DNA from: Callaeas wilsoni
Taxonomy: Eukaryota > Chordata > Aves > Passeriformes > Callaeidae
Direction of reading: 5' to 3'
Length of the DNA stretch: 64,000 nucleotides
NCBI GenBank assembly: GCA_013398955.1
Contig: VWPU01000959.1
Coordinates: forward strand, 1-64,000
Shown here one piece after another: positions 45,308 to 58,832 of the stretch (the stretch's first letter is position 1; each line of letters starts with the position of its first letter). The notes beneath the pieces were generated by a model, which was not told the origin of the DNA, did not search any database, and worked only from the letters and a program-made list of their open reading frames with translations. The position numbers were made by a program, and so were the translations under genes.

Positions 45308-45612
45308 AAATCATGGAATCACAAAATGGTTTGGGTTGGAAAGGACCTTCAAGATCATCTGATTTCAGTTCCCTTGCCATGGGCAGGGATGCCACCCACT
45401 AGACCAGGTTGCTCAGAGCCCCATCTAACCTGGCCTTGAACCCCTCCAGGGATGGGGTATCCACAGCTGCTCTGGGCAACCTATTCCAGTGCCTCACCAC
45501 TCTCACAGTAAAGAATTTTTTTCCTAGTATCGAATGTAAACTTACTCTCAGTTTGAATCCATTACCCCTTGTCATGTCACTACATGATCCTGTACATCAT
45601 CTTTGATTTCAC
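45308..45612 (-). mobile_element. CR1 LINE 3' end fragment
   Basis: The terminal octamer remnant ATCATGGAATCAC is followed by TGGTTTGGGTTGGAAAGGAC, TTGCCATGGGCAGGGATGCC and CACTAGACCAGGTTGCTC, then the block leading to CTCACAGTAAAGAATTTT. This is the CR1 3' UTR in reverse complement, truncated upstream. It is one of the better-preserved copies in the window. Confidence 0.92.
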
Positions 45613-48600
45613 TGAATCACTGAATATCATTTAAAAATTACATGTAAAACATATATGTTACGTATGAGTGTATTTTACACATAATGTTTTCCTCTTCAGC
45701 TCTCAAGGTATGGAGATTGTAGAACTGTCATGGAGACAGCTGGAGCTGGTGAAGGCTTGGACCAGCACTGGTGTCGATGACCTAAGGCACCATCGAAAGT
45801 AGATGTAGCTAGGTGCTGAAAGGTTGTGTTGTCACTGATATATTTTCCTCATGGTTTTATCTGCCAAGAGTAAATTGATTTGAGTATAAATTGTAAAGGC
45901 TCTTGAACTTACTCCTTAAAGATGTTTTCTTTTTTTAAAAATCACAATACTCCTCTATTTTTTCCTTTTGCCTTTTTAGTTGGTAAAATGCATTGTGTTT
46001 TCATTATTGTTAATAACCTGCAGTTCAGACTTCACTAATAACTGGGAAGGAATAGGGATAGTATTATATATGATAACATTTTGTGAACCAACTGTCATAC
46101 CAAATGTCATCTTTTCAGCAGACTCTCTTGCCTCTAAAATGTTGGTGTTTAAGAAATCTGCTATAATAAATCAGTAGGACTACTTTCACAAGGTAACAGC
46201 ATTGATATTTCCTAGGAAATTGTTTACTTGTTAGTTCATTGGGATTTATATTCCTCATTTCATCCATTAGAAAATACCAATCCAACTACTCTTTAGCAAA
46301 ACTGCTCCCTGTATTGACTGGAGAAAGATACAGGCACTGTCAAAGTGATTCAGGACATCCTGAGCTAGGAAGACCCTTTCTGACACCCACAGGGTGTTTA
46401 TCCCACCTCTTTCTCCCTTCTCACCCTGAGTAACTGGCTTAGCATTGCTGCCTTCCTACTGATTCTGACTGAATTGAATCTCTACATTCCCCTTTTTGCT
46501 GAATTAAGCCAAAAGAAGCTTTAGCACAGCATCGGTGGCTTCAGCAGAGCTCTGAATGTCAGCAGCTGTCCGCTTTGCTAAAGGCCTTACAAGCAGGCAG
46601 ATGTCTAGGAAAAATAGATCTGGTTTAGTGGTTCTCTGGCCAGGCTGTAAAGATCAGCTTGAAATAATGTGGACAGGTGCTGGGGTTTAAGATTCAAGCT
46701 GCATCTGTTCAGATTATATGACTAATCATGAAGCAGTTGCATTTTCAACCATTTTCAAATGTCTAAAGTAGGCAAGGAGGAAAGAAATAGAGTACAAATC
46801 TCTCTCTATCATTCTTGTTTCTGCTATTCTTGCTTTATGATTCCACATAAAAGTATGTAATACCTTTACTGGCTTTTGAATTTTAAGGTAGAATAGCAGC
46901 AAGGCTGTTAAAGCTTCCTTACAACTGGATGATACGTGTTCAGCTCTAGCTGAGTCCTCTGACAAATCTTGATTCTAAACTATTTGGGTTGGGAAAGAGC
47001 TCCTTGACTCCCTTGCATACTGTATCAAATTCAGAACTTTAAGCTTCCTTGGTTATCCATGAGAACTTGCTTTTTCCTGCTGCCAGCATAGGGAACCATG
47101 CTACAAAAACATTGAACAATTCCTGCTAGTTCCCTGTTTTGGCATTTTGTGCTTATGGACAAATAAATTACTGAGCAATGGATTTCTCTAAGATCTACAC
47201 TGTATGACCCACCTTTTCCATAAAACCTGGCACGTGTGATGCATACTGCAGCACAATACGTGTGCCCCATTCTCGATGAATGACAGGGTGTTATTGTACC
47301 TTAAGGGCCATACTGGATAAAAAAACGGTGATGTTTGGGAGCACAAAGAATTTTGATGCATTCTGGTAATGGTGAGATGAGTAACTTCTTTAATACGCCA
47401 ACAAAATTAGTTACTAGGTAGATCTACTTACAAGGTACTTGTTGCCATAATTTAATTTCAGGCGGAAAAGCAGCCCCTTGGAAGAATCTTGATTTGCTCT
47501 TGAGATATTGAACCGTTTTAAAATGCCTTGACATTCAGTACCACGTTCATAATCCCTGTAATTATTCCTTCCTACTCCAGTAAGAGTAGGCAGTGTACAG
47601 CACAAGTGCTGAGGGATAGTTCTGTTTCATGCTTGAAAGGAGGAACGTGTCATACAAAGCACACTTTGTACTGAGCTGTGGGAAAAGGGGTGAATGGGAG
47701 GCGAAACCAGAAGCTTTAAGAGCAGTTCAAAATGTCGCTTCCTCTCTGCCTGTCTCTGGCAGGGGCACTTTTGAATGAATGAAGAAACTGCACAAAATGA
47801 GACACATATAAAGCTGAGAGCTTACTGGAGCAGGGAGAGCTTGGGAAGAAATCTCCTCCCCTGGCTCCCACCTAACTGCAAGGGCAGTCATCTTCGCATC
47901 AAGCAGAACTTGTGCTATGGCATTCTGCCCCTTCCCTGCCTCTGCTTCCTTCTTGGAGAGGAAGCGAAGTGCTGGAACTACCACAGTAACAAATACAGGA
48001 AATTCAGTCATGAAACACCCTACCACGGGACTAGAAGAACATTTCTGGGCAGTGCTGGTGGTTGCACTCTTCCACGTAGGTTTAAGTGCTGATGATTTTC
48101 TTGTCATGCTTTGCTGTCAAGAAAGGTGTGGCTGGTACCCTTTGCAAAGCAAAAAATGAAATGCTCAAAGAAATTTTAGCCGAGGGATAGAGTCTCTGGC
48201 ATTTACCACCTTAAGAAGAAGAAGAATCTTGTATGGAAAGTTGGCATTGAACATAAAATTAATTAAGGAATATACTTGAGCACCTGTAAGGAACTGAATG
48301 AAGAGGGAGCAGAAGAGAAGGTCCAGTCTAGTGGGGTCAGAAAGTCATTGCGGTGAACCATTGCCAGAAGAAAAAGCTGGATTCAACTTCTGTAAAGGAA
48401 ATTAAAATGTACGTACAGATTCTGTCACTATAAAAAGAGAACAAGGGAAAAAACACAAAGAGGGAGGAGCAGGAAGCAAGTGTAAGAAAGTGTTTTCCAG
48501 AAGATTGGCATTGCCACCCCACGGCCAGTCAGTACAAGGACAGAGTGATGCACATCCAAAGGCCAAAGGTGTTCCTGTGGTCAGCGTCACTCACTGCTGC

Positions 48601-49984
48601 TTCTGGGAAATGCCAGTGGAAGATCGGGCATCCCGGGCAGTGCACAGCCTGAGCTGTGCATCATTCCCTCCGCAGGCACCACGGTGACCCCACAGCTTCC
48701 CTCTCGTGGCACCACGCTCTCAATAGAGGGGAATCCTTATGCCAGGAAGAACAATCCGGGCACTCACGAGGTCAGTGCCTGATCTGCTCTCACTTATCAC
48801 AGCAGATAACATTTCCTTGAGGTTTAAGCAAATGTAATGGAAGTCTCCACGTGGTTTGTGGGACGGTGCTATACAAAGTACTTGCATTAACCTTTTTCTT
48901 TGTGGCTTTCATTGCATGAATGGATGACATGAAGCTCAGCAGGGTTATAGTCCTGAAGGCACTTTCTGGGTCCTTTTGTCAGAAGTGTGATCTGACTTGA
49001 CCACTTTTGCTCGAATTTCTCAATATCTGCTCAGTGGGCAAGTTATTAGCTAGCATAAACTCTCTAGCCTCACCAGTCACCTCTTCTAATCTCTACACTA
49101 TTCTGACAGGCAAATCAAAATGTCAAGTCAAATAAAACATCGAGTCCCTGTTAGGGAGTATGAGCAGGCCACCAGATGGAAAACAGAAGAAAGTAAAAAA
49201 GGAGGTTCAGGGTGCCTTGGCAGCCTTTTCCCTATGGACTAATGCACAGTCCAAAGGAAAGGAAACAGCGTGAGAGAAAATACTAACTCATTCAACAGCA
49301 AATGTGAGATACCTGGATCATTTTTCACACAGGTGCACAGATGTACCTTTTCATAGATGTGCATGTGACTGTCATCAATTGAACTCATCCCAATAATATT
49401 TCTTGGGAAAATTTTCTGTAGAGTTATCTAGAAGTTGACTGAATTATCTGAGAAACTACATGGAATTCTATGAGAACATGATAGAAGAGAAATACTTGTT
49501 AGCTAATTAATAAAACAGATAAAACCTAACTTTTCATTAGGTACTGCATTGTATAGACGAAATGAGAGTTTTGCTGTCATAGTTGATCTGTGCTAATTAC
49601 AGCAATTATAATACTTGCAGAGAAGGAAATTTGCAATAAGTATATGAAATGTTCAGCACTCTGCTGCTTGTCAGCTGAAAGGAAGGCAAGTTAATTGAAT
49701 GTAACAGTCAATCCTTTTGCTGTTGTTAATCAGTGGTTAATTATAATGTGCAGCTACATGGCCATATGTCACTTGCTGTGGCATAAGAGTAACGTGACAT
49801 GTTATTGATCACTGCACTGGAGGAGCTGAGAGCTGCTATACCCCTGTGCTAAATGCCTTACAGAGAGGTGACTGCTTTCTGTGGTGTATAAAATTAATCT
49901 TCATTCAAAGTGTAGGAATTAAAATTAGGCCATATATCCTACCAGAAGCTAACATAGGTTTAGTACATTGCATAAGTCTGATTT
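45613..49984. other. intergenic, no gene identified
   Basis: This is mostly AT-rich sequence, with a moderately GC-richer part at 47.7-48.8 kb where several frames are open on both strands (47727-48159). None encodes a protein I recognise. The AT-rich block at 49650-49810 looks like a candidate conserved element. No RNA gene was seen. Confidence 0.55.
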
Positions 49985-50392
49985 TTGAATGATAAAGAAT
50001 CTTTCAGCTCATCGAATCCAACCACTAACCTAACGCTGCCAAGCCCACCACCAAACCACATTCCCAGGTGCCACATCTACATGTCTGTAAAGTACCTCCA
50101 GGGATGGTGACTCCACCACGTCCCTGGGAAGCCTGTTGCAATGCTTGACAACCCTTTCAGGGAAGAATTTTTTTCTAATATCCAATCTAAACCTCCCCTG
50201 ACACAACTTGAGGCCATTTCCTCTTGTCCTGTCACTTGTCACTTGAGAGAAGAGACTGGCCCCCCACCTTTGCTCAGGACCCCTCTGAGCTTCATTTTCT
50301 CCAGGTTAAACACCCCAATCTCCCTCAGCTGCTCCTTGTAAGATTTGTGTTCTAGACCTCTCACCAGCTTCACTGCCCTTCTTTGGACTGAA
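49985..50392 (-). mobile_element. CR1 LINE 3' end fragment, second subfamily
   Basis: The reverse complement of a CR1 3' UTR of a different subfamily is visible: TCGAATCCAACCACTAACC, GTGCCACATCTACATGTCT, CTCCAGGGATGGTGACTCCA, AATATCCAATCTAAACCTCC and the distal TTCACTGCCCTTCTTTGGAC. It extends about 400 bases from the 3' end before truncation. Confidence 0.9.
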
Positions 50393-53184
50393 AATCAAAA
50401 TAAAATAGATGAAGTGGCAGAAAGATCTCCTAGGAGCAGGCACAGAATTACTAAGAAGAGAGCTATTGCCAAGTGCAGTTTTTCTGCAGACTTGCTGAAA
50501 CTAAGCAGAGCTGTCCGACACTGATTTAATGTTCCTGGTATCTGGAAATTGACTACTTTTAATCTATAACAGCTTTGGTTGTCCACTAAAAAATGCAGTC
50601 TTGTCTAAAGGACTGCTTTTCTCAAAAGTTTGTTGTCCATTTGATAGTTTATTTATGCCTGCTTTAAAATACTGCTTAGAAACCAAGCGTGGTTTTCAAA
50701 TTAGTGTCCCATAGAAATTGATCCTCTTTCTCCCATCCTGATGGATTTTCAGGCTCTAGGCTGGCTTGTGTAGGTGCAGATACCACAACTGAGCGTGGGA
50801 ATGAAGACAAAGCCTTAAGTCTCAGAGGCCGAGTGTTGGGTACAGTAGAGCTCAAAACCATAACCTGCAGCCCCTGGAACTGGAGATGAAGACATAGTTA
50901 TCACAATTTTTAAAAGGTAATAAGGAATATGCACTAGGATGTACTGCCAGATATTCCTCTAAGTTTCCCCTGAGTAAGCACTTTTCATCTGTGAGGATCA
51001 AGCAGAATCTAACACTGTGTATGAGGTAAGAAGAGCAATACACATAGTAGAGAAGGTGGCTTAATGAAGCTGGTCGGGCTAACAGTGAAAGGGAGGCACT
51101 TTCCAACACATCCATTATGTCCTCCATTCTGCTTCAGGTAGCTCAGTGTTGGACATGGGATGTAATAATGTCATGTTTTCTGATGGCAGGATAACCATTA
51201 TTAGTCCAGTTTATTAGACTGTGCATACTGGAGCCAGTGTGTTTAATATTTTTTCTTCCCTGATAACTAAATTAAAAAGTGAGAAATGTGTTGAAAAGGG
51301 ATGTTGAGTCTTTACAACATTTGGTTGTTTGAAAGTGAGAAAGTATCCAGCTACCCTCACCTATAAGAGAAAGCATGCTACTTAAACTTTTATTTGTCCA
51401 CCTGTGTCTGGAAAATAGAGAGGAGGGTATCTGCCTGAATATCTGCACATACTTACACTGAGGACTCCAAAGCACGGATAAAGAATTAAAGGAAGATTAA
51501 AGAGTAATTAATGCTTTGCCCATTTAGACTAGATGTCACTTCCTCCTTGTGACAGCTGCAGCCAGAAAGGCTTGCTCTAAAAGGAGAGCACAGCATTGAT
51601 CTGATTTCAACAGATCAACTACAGTATTGCTTTCTTCTCTCACTATCCACAGCACTTCATGGGAGGCTCCAGCATCCTTTCAAAATAGTTCCACTTGCCT
51701 GGAATGAACGTGGATGTTCTATATTCTATCAGCAAACATCTTGACTTCTGAATTCAGTAGGAGTGGCAGTGTTGATTCCTGTGAGAGCAGAATGTCCTCC
51801 TTCATCTTAGACTGTGTTTTTATTGCACCTACCTTAAACTTCCTTTTTTAGGTCCACAGTTTCCTAAAAGAACATCACTTGCATGCAGATTATTACTTGA
51901 AAGTCAATTTTGCTTTCAAATTTGTTTTTTCCAGGCCAACACTGAGATACCTCATGGAACCAGAGCTTTCAACATGCAAGCTCTGAGCTTCTGTGGTGGC
52001 TTGATCTGTTTGGTCCTAGGTCTTTAGTGCTGTGGCTCTGGTTTTGGAGCATCTCAGGAGGTCACCTTTCAGTCATACGGTGTCTGCTCAAAAGGTGTAT
52101 CTGTCATGAGTGCCTCTATGGCATAAGAGCCCTCTCTAATTTGACTGAACCTTGGGTTGCTCCCCATCACCTTGGCCCTCTCCAGAACACATGAGCAGAA
52201 AAGCAAGTGGGTATCATTCCGGGTCTCTCTGCTTCAAAAGACCAAGACAAATGGCATTTCTGAGAGGCACTTTTACTTCTCAAAGTGCAGAAATCTATCC
52301 AAGAGCTGGTATCTACTCAAACACCAGACTGTTTGGGGCAGCACGCCCAGAAATGTTGGCATTTGAGTTGAAAATGTAAGTGTTTATACATCCCACTTCT
52401 TGCATTTGTCTATGTAGTTATGGTATGGATCTGCTTTTTCAGGCAGAAACAAAAATACCATTCCACCTTTTCCCTTTTACTCAGATGGTGTTTTGCAATG
52501 TGAGAAATAAGGAGTCCTTCTGCATAAGGAACAGTTACCATTTATGATTCCTGTGAAGGAGGGAAATGGAATATCTCTGTCGAAGAGTCAAAAAAGACAC
52601 TGACACCACTGGCAGCCTACACAGACATCAAAGTGTTACAGCTTGAGGTAAATGGAATTTGTTTGTCCTTGTTGCACGATGGACTGCATGTTTTCAGATA
52701 AGATGGTCTTCCAACAATGTTTATCAGACTTTTCACCTTTCCTCTGTGTTAACAGAAACTCAGCTGCTCTGAGGTGAGCGAGAACAAACCAGAGATTCTG
52801 ACAGTAGTGCAAACCTGCCTCTGGAGGAAGGGAACCTATCCCACTATTTAAAGGTGTTCTACGGTTTAGGTGTCAAGGCATTTATTCCATAACTTCAGTT
52901 TCTTCTCACTGGGCTGGTCAGGGCAGACAGTGCTGCTTGTTGAACAGCACTGTGATTTTTCTAATGTTTTGTATTTTAGTTGCCAGACCTAATAATGACT
53001 TTGCAGAGAAACACTTGCCATCTATACAGGGCTTGGAGGGAGCATGACATTTTCTTACACAGAAATGCCAGCATTTTAAATGCTCTGTTCCTCTGTTCCT
53101 CAATGGGACTTTTACAAGGAAAGCATGTCAGAAACCCTAGTCTTTTCATTGTTTGTCTATGTGTCGTATATAAAATATATAGAA
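50393..53184. other. intergenic, no feature seen
   Basis: No gene, RNA or named repeat is recognised. Two overlapping plus-strand open frames near 52152-52379 resemble nothing known. Confidence 0.55.
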
Positions 53185-53332
53185 GGAACTCATCTAAGTC
53201 AGGTTGGATGGGACTTTGAGGAGCCTGGTCTAGTGGAAGGTGTCCCTGCCTATGGCAGAGGGGTTGAAGCTAGGAAATCTGTTAAGTTCCTTCCAGCCTA
53301 AACCGTTCTATAATTCTATGATCCTATTTCAT
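53185..53332 (+). mobile_element. CR1 LINE 3' tail fragment, plus orientation
   Basis: This is the only CR1 here in the + orientation. AGCCTGGTCTAGTGGAAGGT, GTCCCTGCCTATGGCAGAGG and TTCCTTCCAGCCTAAACCG lead into the terminal ATTCTATGATCCTA octamer repeats at about 53312-53326. It is strongly 5'-truncated. Confidence 0.92.
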
Positions 53333-56300
53333 CTCCTGTCCACTCCTGACAGCTTCCAAAGACTGTGCATGCAGCTGAATTCTGCCCTCATGGTCAAAGA
53401 TCTGCCCATGACTGTTTTTGTATTCCTGTCACATAAACTTCACAAGACAATTGTTAGAGGTGCCAGTCCTTCAGTCAGCTCCCCTCAGATTTCTCTCTTG
53501 CAATTAGTTAATCAAAGCAGTATTTGACATGTACCTATCAGCAGATGATAGAGCACCCTTTCCCTCTGTAGCCAGATTAACACACCAAACCTTTTCCTCA
53601 GTATGTGCCTCATCTTCTTGGAGATTTGATAGTCTGAGCTTCATTTGCAAGTGATGCCTGGGCCAGCCTCTTTGCATTGTACTTCTATGCAGGCAGGTTC
53701 ATGGGGCTTTTTTTTAGGGTTTTCCAATGAGCTTCTTTATTTTTTTAATGAAAATGCTTATGTGATGGCTTCAAAACAGCCGTTACACAGCTGGATGAGA
53801 GCTCATTACATTTTGGCAGTGGCTCATGCACCTCTTTTTTCGAGCTCCTGGTTATTGCCTTGCTGCCTGCTATGGAGCTGCAGCAGAACTGAGACTGAGC
53901 GCTTGTGGTGTGGCTGAACTACTGTCTGTACCCAGCGCCTGGCTGCTTTCACAGCATAATTAAACTTCAGCAGTGTAATTCTGAAGCTCTGTAATTTAGT
54001 AATGCCTGAATTAAGACTCTTTATCCTTGAACATGATCTAGAAAGTGGATTACTCATTGTGCTGGGCTCTGGTGACCTGTCTTGCCTGGCAAGTGAGAAG
54101 TTGCTGTCAGCTTGGAAGTCCTGAGCACCTCCAGTGCAGCAGCTTTTGTTGTCACCATGGGCTAGGCTGGACATCTTCCAGTCAGGTCATCTCCTTCCTC
54201 CAGCAGGTATTGGTAGTCAACATGACTGAGCGTATCCCTCAGGTCACCTACCCTGGTCCAGCTGTGTGAAGGAGCAAATTGGGTTTAAACCTATTTTTGC
54301 ACATCACTTTTTTCACCCCTCAAATACGTAGTTTATTGTGTGGCAGACACAGTTCTTAGCAAACCAGGATTTCCCCCTCCCCAGAGCTCATTTTTTGATT
54401 TGAGTATCAAATATATATGAAGGCAGAAGCTTGGCAAGCCTTCTAGCACTGATTGTAAGAGAAGAAATACAGAGTGAATTTCTGCTCTTGAACTCTATAG
54501 ATCTAGAGGCACTCCAAAGCAGACAATTATGAGATTGTGCCGGATTTAAGACATTTTACTTAGGTAGAAAATCCAGTTTGTGATGTCAGTAATGACAAAA
54601 CATTTGAATATTTGGACACAAACTTAATGTCTCAAAGATTTCACACTTATCAGGCCTTGGGTTAGCATTGCCAGGCATTGATCTCTAAGTAGCATCAATT
54701 CCTTATAGCAACTGCCCTCTTTCCCTTCAGTTGCTGTGAGGGAGCAGATCTTTTATGCAGCACTGAGCATGTCACCAGTCCTTGCTAAATTAGCTAGTGT
54801 AACATTCTCAATACATTTAGAAAGACCAGCTCAAGGTTACAGCAGAGGCCAGCTGGCTGGTGAGCTACCAGTAGACTTTCTACTTTCTGCAAAAGTCCGA
54901 CCTAAATTTGAGAGAATAAATGTATAATTGTGTCAGAACAAACATGGTACGTGTCTAAGATCAAATACAGCCAGCTCCCGGGTAACATCTGATGAGTCCT
55001 CTGGGAAAAGGCTTTTGCAGTACTTAATACAAGGACTTTGAGCCTCACCGACATCTGGCTGACAAGGTAAATGGACATCCATATTGTAGCTTATTTTAGT
55101 GTTACTGTGGTGAGGGAGAAGGACAAAGATATTTATTTCTCCATGAGATTTTTAATGGGAAGTGCAAAGGGCCGTACAGTCTGCTGCCCTAATCTCGTCA
55201 TTTACGGAAGTTGATGTGTGAACCCTATCAAAGTTTGTGAAAGAAAACACATCCAAATCTCCGTTTCTGCATGCTACAGCCCAGCCTTGTTGTGACTGAG
55301 CCCTTCTAGCAGTCTCCTGCTCTAGCACTACAAATCCAGAATAGTGTGGGGAGTTGGAAGGCATTATTCAAGTGTCCTACCAATTTTGAGTCATACTGTG
55401 ATTCTGGCTAAGTCCATATTGTCCTTGTATCAGCCCAACACATTATTTCTTTATTTTTATTGTTCCAGGACTCACAGCACACTTTTTCAGCCTTCATCCT
55501 TCACTTTCTTTCCAACCCTTTGTTTTTTGTGTGGCTTTACATGGAGTAATTTCTTTTTTAATCAATAAGTAGCCAACAATTATTCAATGATTGTTTTACT
55601 CCAGTAGTGCATGGGTTTCCTCAAAGAAGCTTAAACTCCACGTCAAGAAATGCTGTACAAAATCCCTCTGTGTTGGGCAAACCAGCCTTCTGGAAAAGCT
55701 GTAGGAGAAAATGATCATCTAATGTACTTGTAGATAAATCGCCACAGGGTTTGTTACTATGCCACATCTAGGAAGGAACACAAGAGTTACAGCAAGTCAT
55801 GAGCATCTCTGTCCCTCTGTCTGTGGGGGACTTATGATATGGTCCTCAAGAAGAATGACTGTTCATTTGTGTAACAGTGGGAAATTGCTGTAACACAGGA
55901 ATCAGTGTGAGAAAGTTCAGTGTGAGATCATATTAAAGGGGAGAAGGTATTTATTTACAAAATCTTTAAGCAAGTTGATTTTATGCACTCACACTCATTC
56001 TGCTGTAGGGTTAATTCTCTTACGCCCTGACACTCTGACACTTGTATATCCTTGATCACCAAATCATAGTCCCAGTGGCCTGGCCAGGATCCCTTGAGCT
56101 TGACACAAAGGAATGGGGATGCTGCTGCCACGCCCTCACTACAGGCCCTTGACTAGGGACAACAAAGTGTTTTCTGGACAGATCTGTCAATTCCCTTAGG
56201 AGGCATGAGCTGGTATGTGGTCATCACCTCAGAATCCTGTTTACTTTGTTCTCCATAAGTGATAGGCCAGGTTGCTGCCCATTGCCTGTTTTTCCCTGTT

Positions 56301-58324
56301 TTCAACACATGTGTTTTCTGGACAGGATAACAGGAAAGGCAAGGCATATCTGACACTGCAGCCTTGGTACCATCCTCCTGGGATCAGGATCCTGGTGACA
56401 GGTCATCTGTGTTGTGGCTGTTTTCAAAGTGCAGGTCTTTGGCCTTGACAAAACCAGAGCAATTCCGTAATTCTTCCGCTGGAAATGGTTTTCTGTGTTA
56501 ACAAGTGTGAGTCCTTTTAACCCTCTATTGTGCTGTTCCTGCTGGTGCTTTCACACATTTTCTTTCATTCTTAATGCACATCATCCTTCGCTTCGCTGTT
56601 ACAAATCTCTACAGCTGCTATAGACATTCCTGATGCCCTTTTATTAGAATTAATAATCTCTCTAAAATACCTAATTTAATGCCCCTCCCAGTCTTTGACA
56701 CAGAAGAATGTTCTGTTGAAATGTAAATGAAGCTTGTAAATGTAATATATCATACTTGGTGAAAGAAACTCGAAAAATTTGGGGACACACACACACTATA
56801 TCCTCTATATCTGCTGAAGCACAGACTTCTAGAAATGCTGAAATATTTCTGAAATAATGAAAACACTGAGGTGGCCAATATAAACGGCTTTAAAAATAAT
56901 AAAATTATGCCTGCCAAAATAGTAATGGAAAACTGATAGTCTGTATTTCCCATGACATGCTGGAAGATTTGAACACACTGCTCCCACTGATGTCATGAAG
57001 TTACTGCTCTAAATTTACTGTTAGTAGGAGAAAATCAAACCATTCCTGGTTTCATACCTTTTTGCTTGTTCCCAGCAATGGAAGTTACAGATTATTGCTG
57101 ACAGGAGGCACAATGCTGACTCTACTTTAAACCTCGAGGCTGAAGTTTGCTAGTCCTGACCAGTGCTGGGTATTAAGTCAAGTTAGCAGTCAGCGTTAGG
57201 TGTGCGGCTACATGACAGCATTAGACACTTTGAAATGTAGGATAGCACAGTGAAGTCACTGATTAGTCTTTTGCAGGTAGTCATTAAAAGCCAATGCTAA
57301 TCAAGTGAAAACTGACCAGTAGGAGCTTGCATGCTCCTGGCTTTTAGTGTTGTTTTTAGCTACTCACTATTATTTGAAAGTAGAATCTTAAAACCCGTTC
57401 TTTTAGTAACCTTGTTCTTCTTTCTGTAACTTGACTAATTTGTGACACCGAGGCCAAAATGTGTTTCTCATGTCAGTGGCTTGCAACACAGATGCAGTTG
57501 AACGGGATAGCCTGAAAACTCCAGCTGCATTAAGGCGAAAACAAAATTGCAAACCCATGATACAGTACCTTAGAGAGAGAAGAACTTCATTCATCTAACA
57601 GTTTACTCTATGAGTTCTAATGCGGAGGAATGTTTTCTAGGGACAAATATTTGGACACCCAAGAGGACTGGAAATTGCAAGGCTGGATTTATTAGAGGAT
57701 AAGATAAACCAAATTTTGCACAAGCTAGAACTTGCATTTTTTTCCCCGAATGCTGAGGTCTAATAAAACATTGAAGTTAAATGTGGTTAAGATGCCACAG
57801 AAGAATGCAGTAAGAGATGCCACACACTGTCCTATGTACAACCTTAATGCAGAATCCTTGTTCTCAATTTAGCATGCAAACATAGAGCCAGGGTCTGTGA
57901 CTATTTTTGTAACCACACACTTTCTGTCTTTTTCAAAGAGCTTGGACTGGACTCTGGTACAGCACTCCCCACAATTGTACAGAAGTGCATGAAAACTTTT
58001 TTTAAAAATTGTTGTGGAAATTGGAGTCAGAAAAATCAGGACTATCTGTTCCTGCCTCTACTATAGAACTCCTATGCATCAATCTAATTACTCCAATCAA
58101 AGTGCTCCTAGTTTTCAAATGTCAAATATTTGCACAGGTAGTTCTGGGTAACTGAAACACTGAGGACTCCCAAGCTGCAGCTGAAGTTTGCTGTATATGT
58201 CTATATATATATCCTCAGAAAAGGTGCTGGTATTGATATCCAAGCTGGCTCATTTTCAATTAATTCTGATAAACCTGCAGCGCTATGTACATTTATATAC
58301 ATATAACGCATAAGTGTCTACACA
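53333..58324. other. intergenic, no gene identified
   Basis: This is AT-rich sequence with a GC-richer block at about 56030-56620 that contains an exact 15-base direct repeat (56167-56181 and 56311-56325) and may be an old mobile element. No coding gene or structural RNA was recognised. Confidence 0.5.
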
Positions 58325-58832
58325 ATACAATTGCTTGGGTAGGAAGGGACCTTAAAAATCATCTCGCTCCAACCCTCCTGCCATGGGCAGGGACACTTTC
58401 CACTAGACCAGGTTACTCAGACCCTATCCAACCTGGCCTTGAACACTGCCAGGGATGGGACATCCACAGCTTCTCTGGGCAACCTGTTCCAGCGCCTCAC
58501 CACCCTCACAGGAAAGAACTTTTTCCTAATATCTAATGTAAGCCTACTCTGTCAGTTTGCTTCCATTCCCTCTTGTCACGTCACTACATGCTCTTGTAAT
58601 AAGTCCCTCTCCATCTTTCCTGTAGGCTCCCTTCAGGTGCTGAAAGGCCACAATTAGGTCACCCTGAAGCCTTCTCTTCTCTTCTCTAAGCTGAACAATC
58701 CCAATTCTCTCAATCTTTCCTTGTAGGTGATGTGTTCTATCCCTCTAATTATCTTGGTGGACTTGCTCCAACAGGTTCATGTCCTTCCCGCACTGAGGAC
58801 CCCAGAGCTGGACACTGTACATGAATTTTTGT
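58325..58832 (-). mobile_element. CR1 LINE 3' end fragment, about 500 bp
   Basis: This is a reverse-complement CR1 3' UTR and adjoining end of ORF2: AGGAAGGGACCTTAAAAATC, GCCATGGGCAGGGACACTTT, TCTCTGGGCAACCTGTTCCA, AGTCCCTCTCCATCTTTCCT, then AGCTGAACAATCCCAATTCT and the distal CCCCAGAGCTGGACACTGTA. It is the longest continuous CR1 3' segment in the window. Confidence 0.95.

Noticed and set aside
45409..45606. Open frame in an intergenic region
   Set aside because: It lies inside a CR1 3' UTR; similar frames appear in the CR1 copy at 58439-58657.
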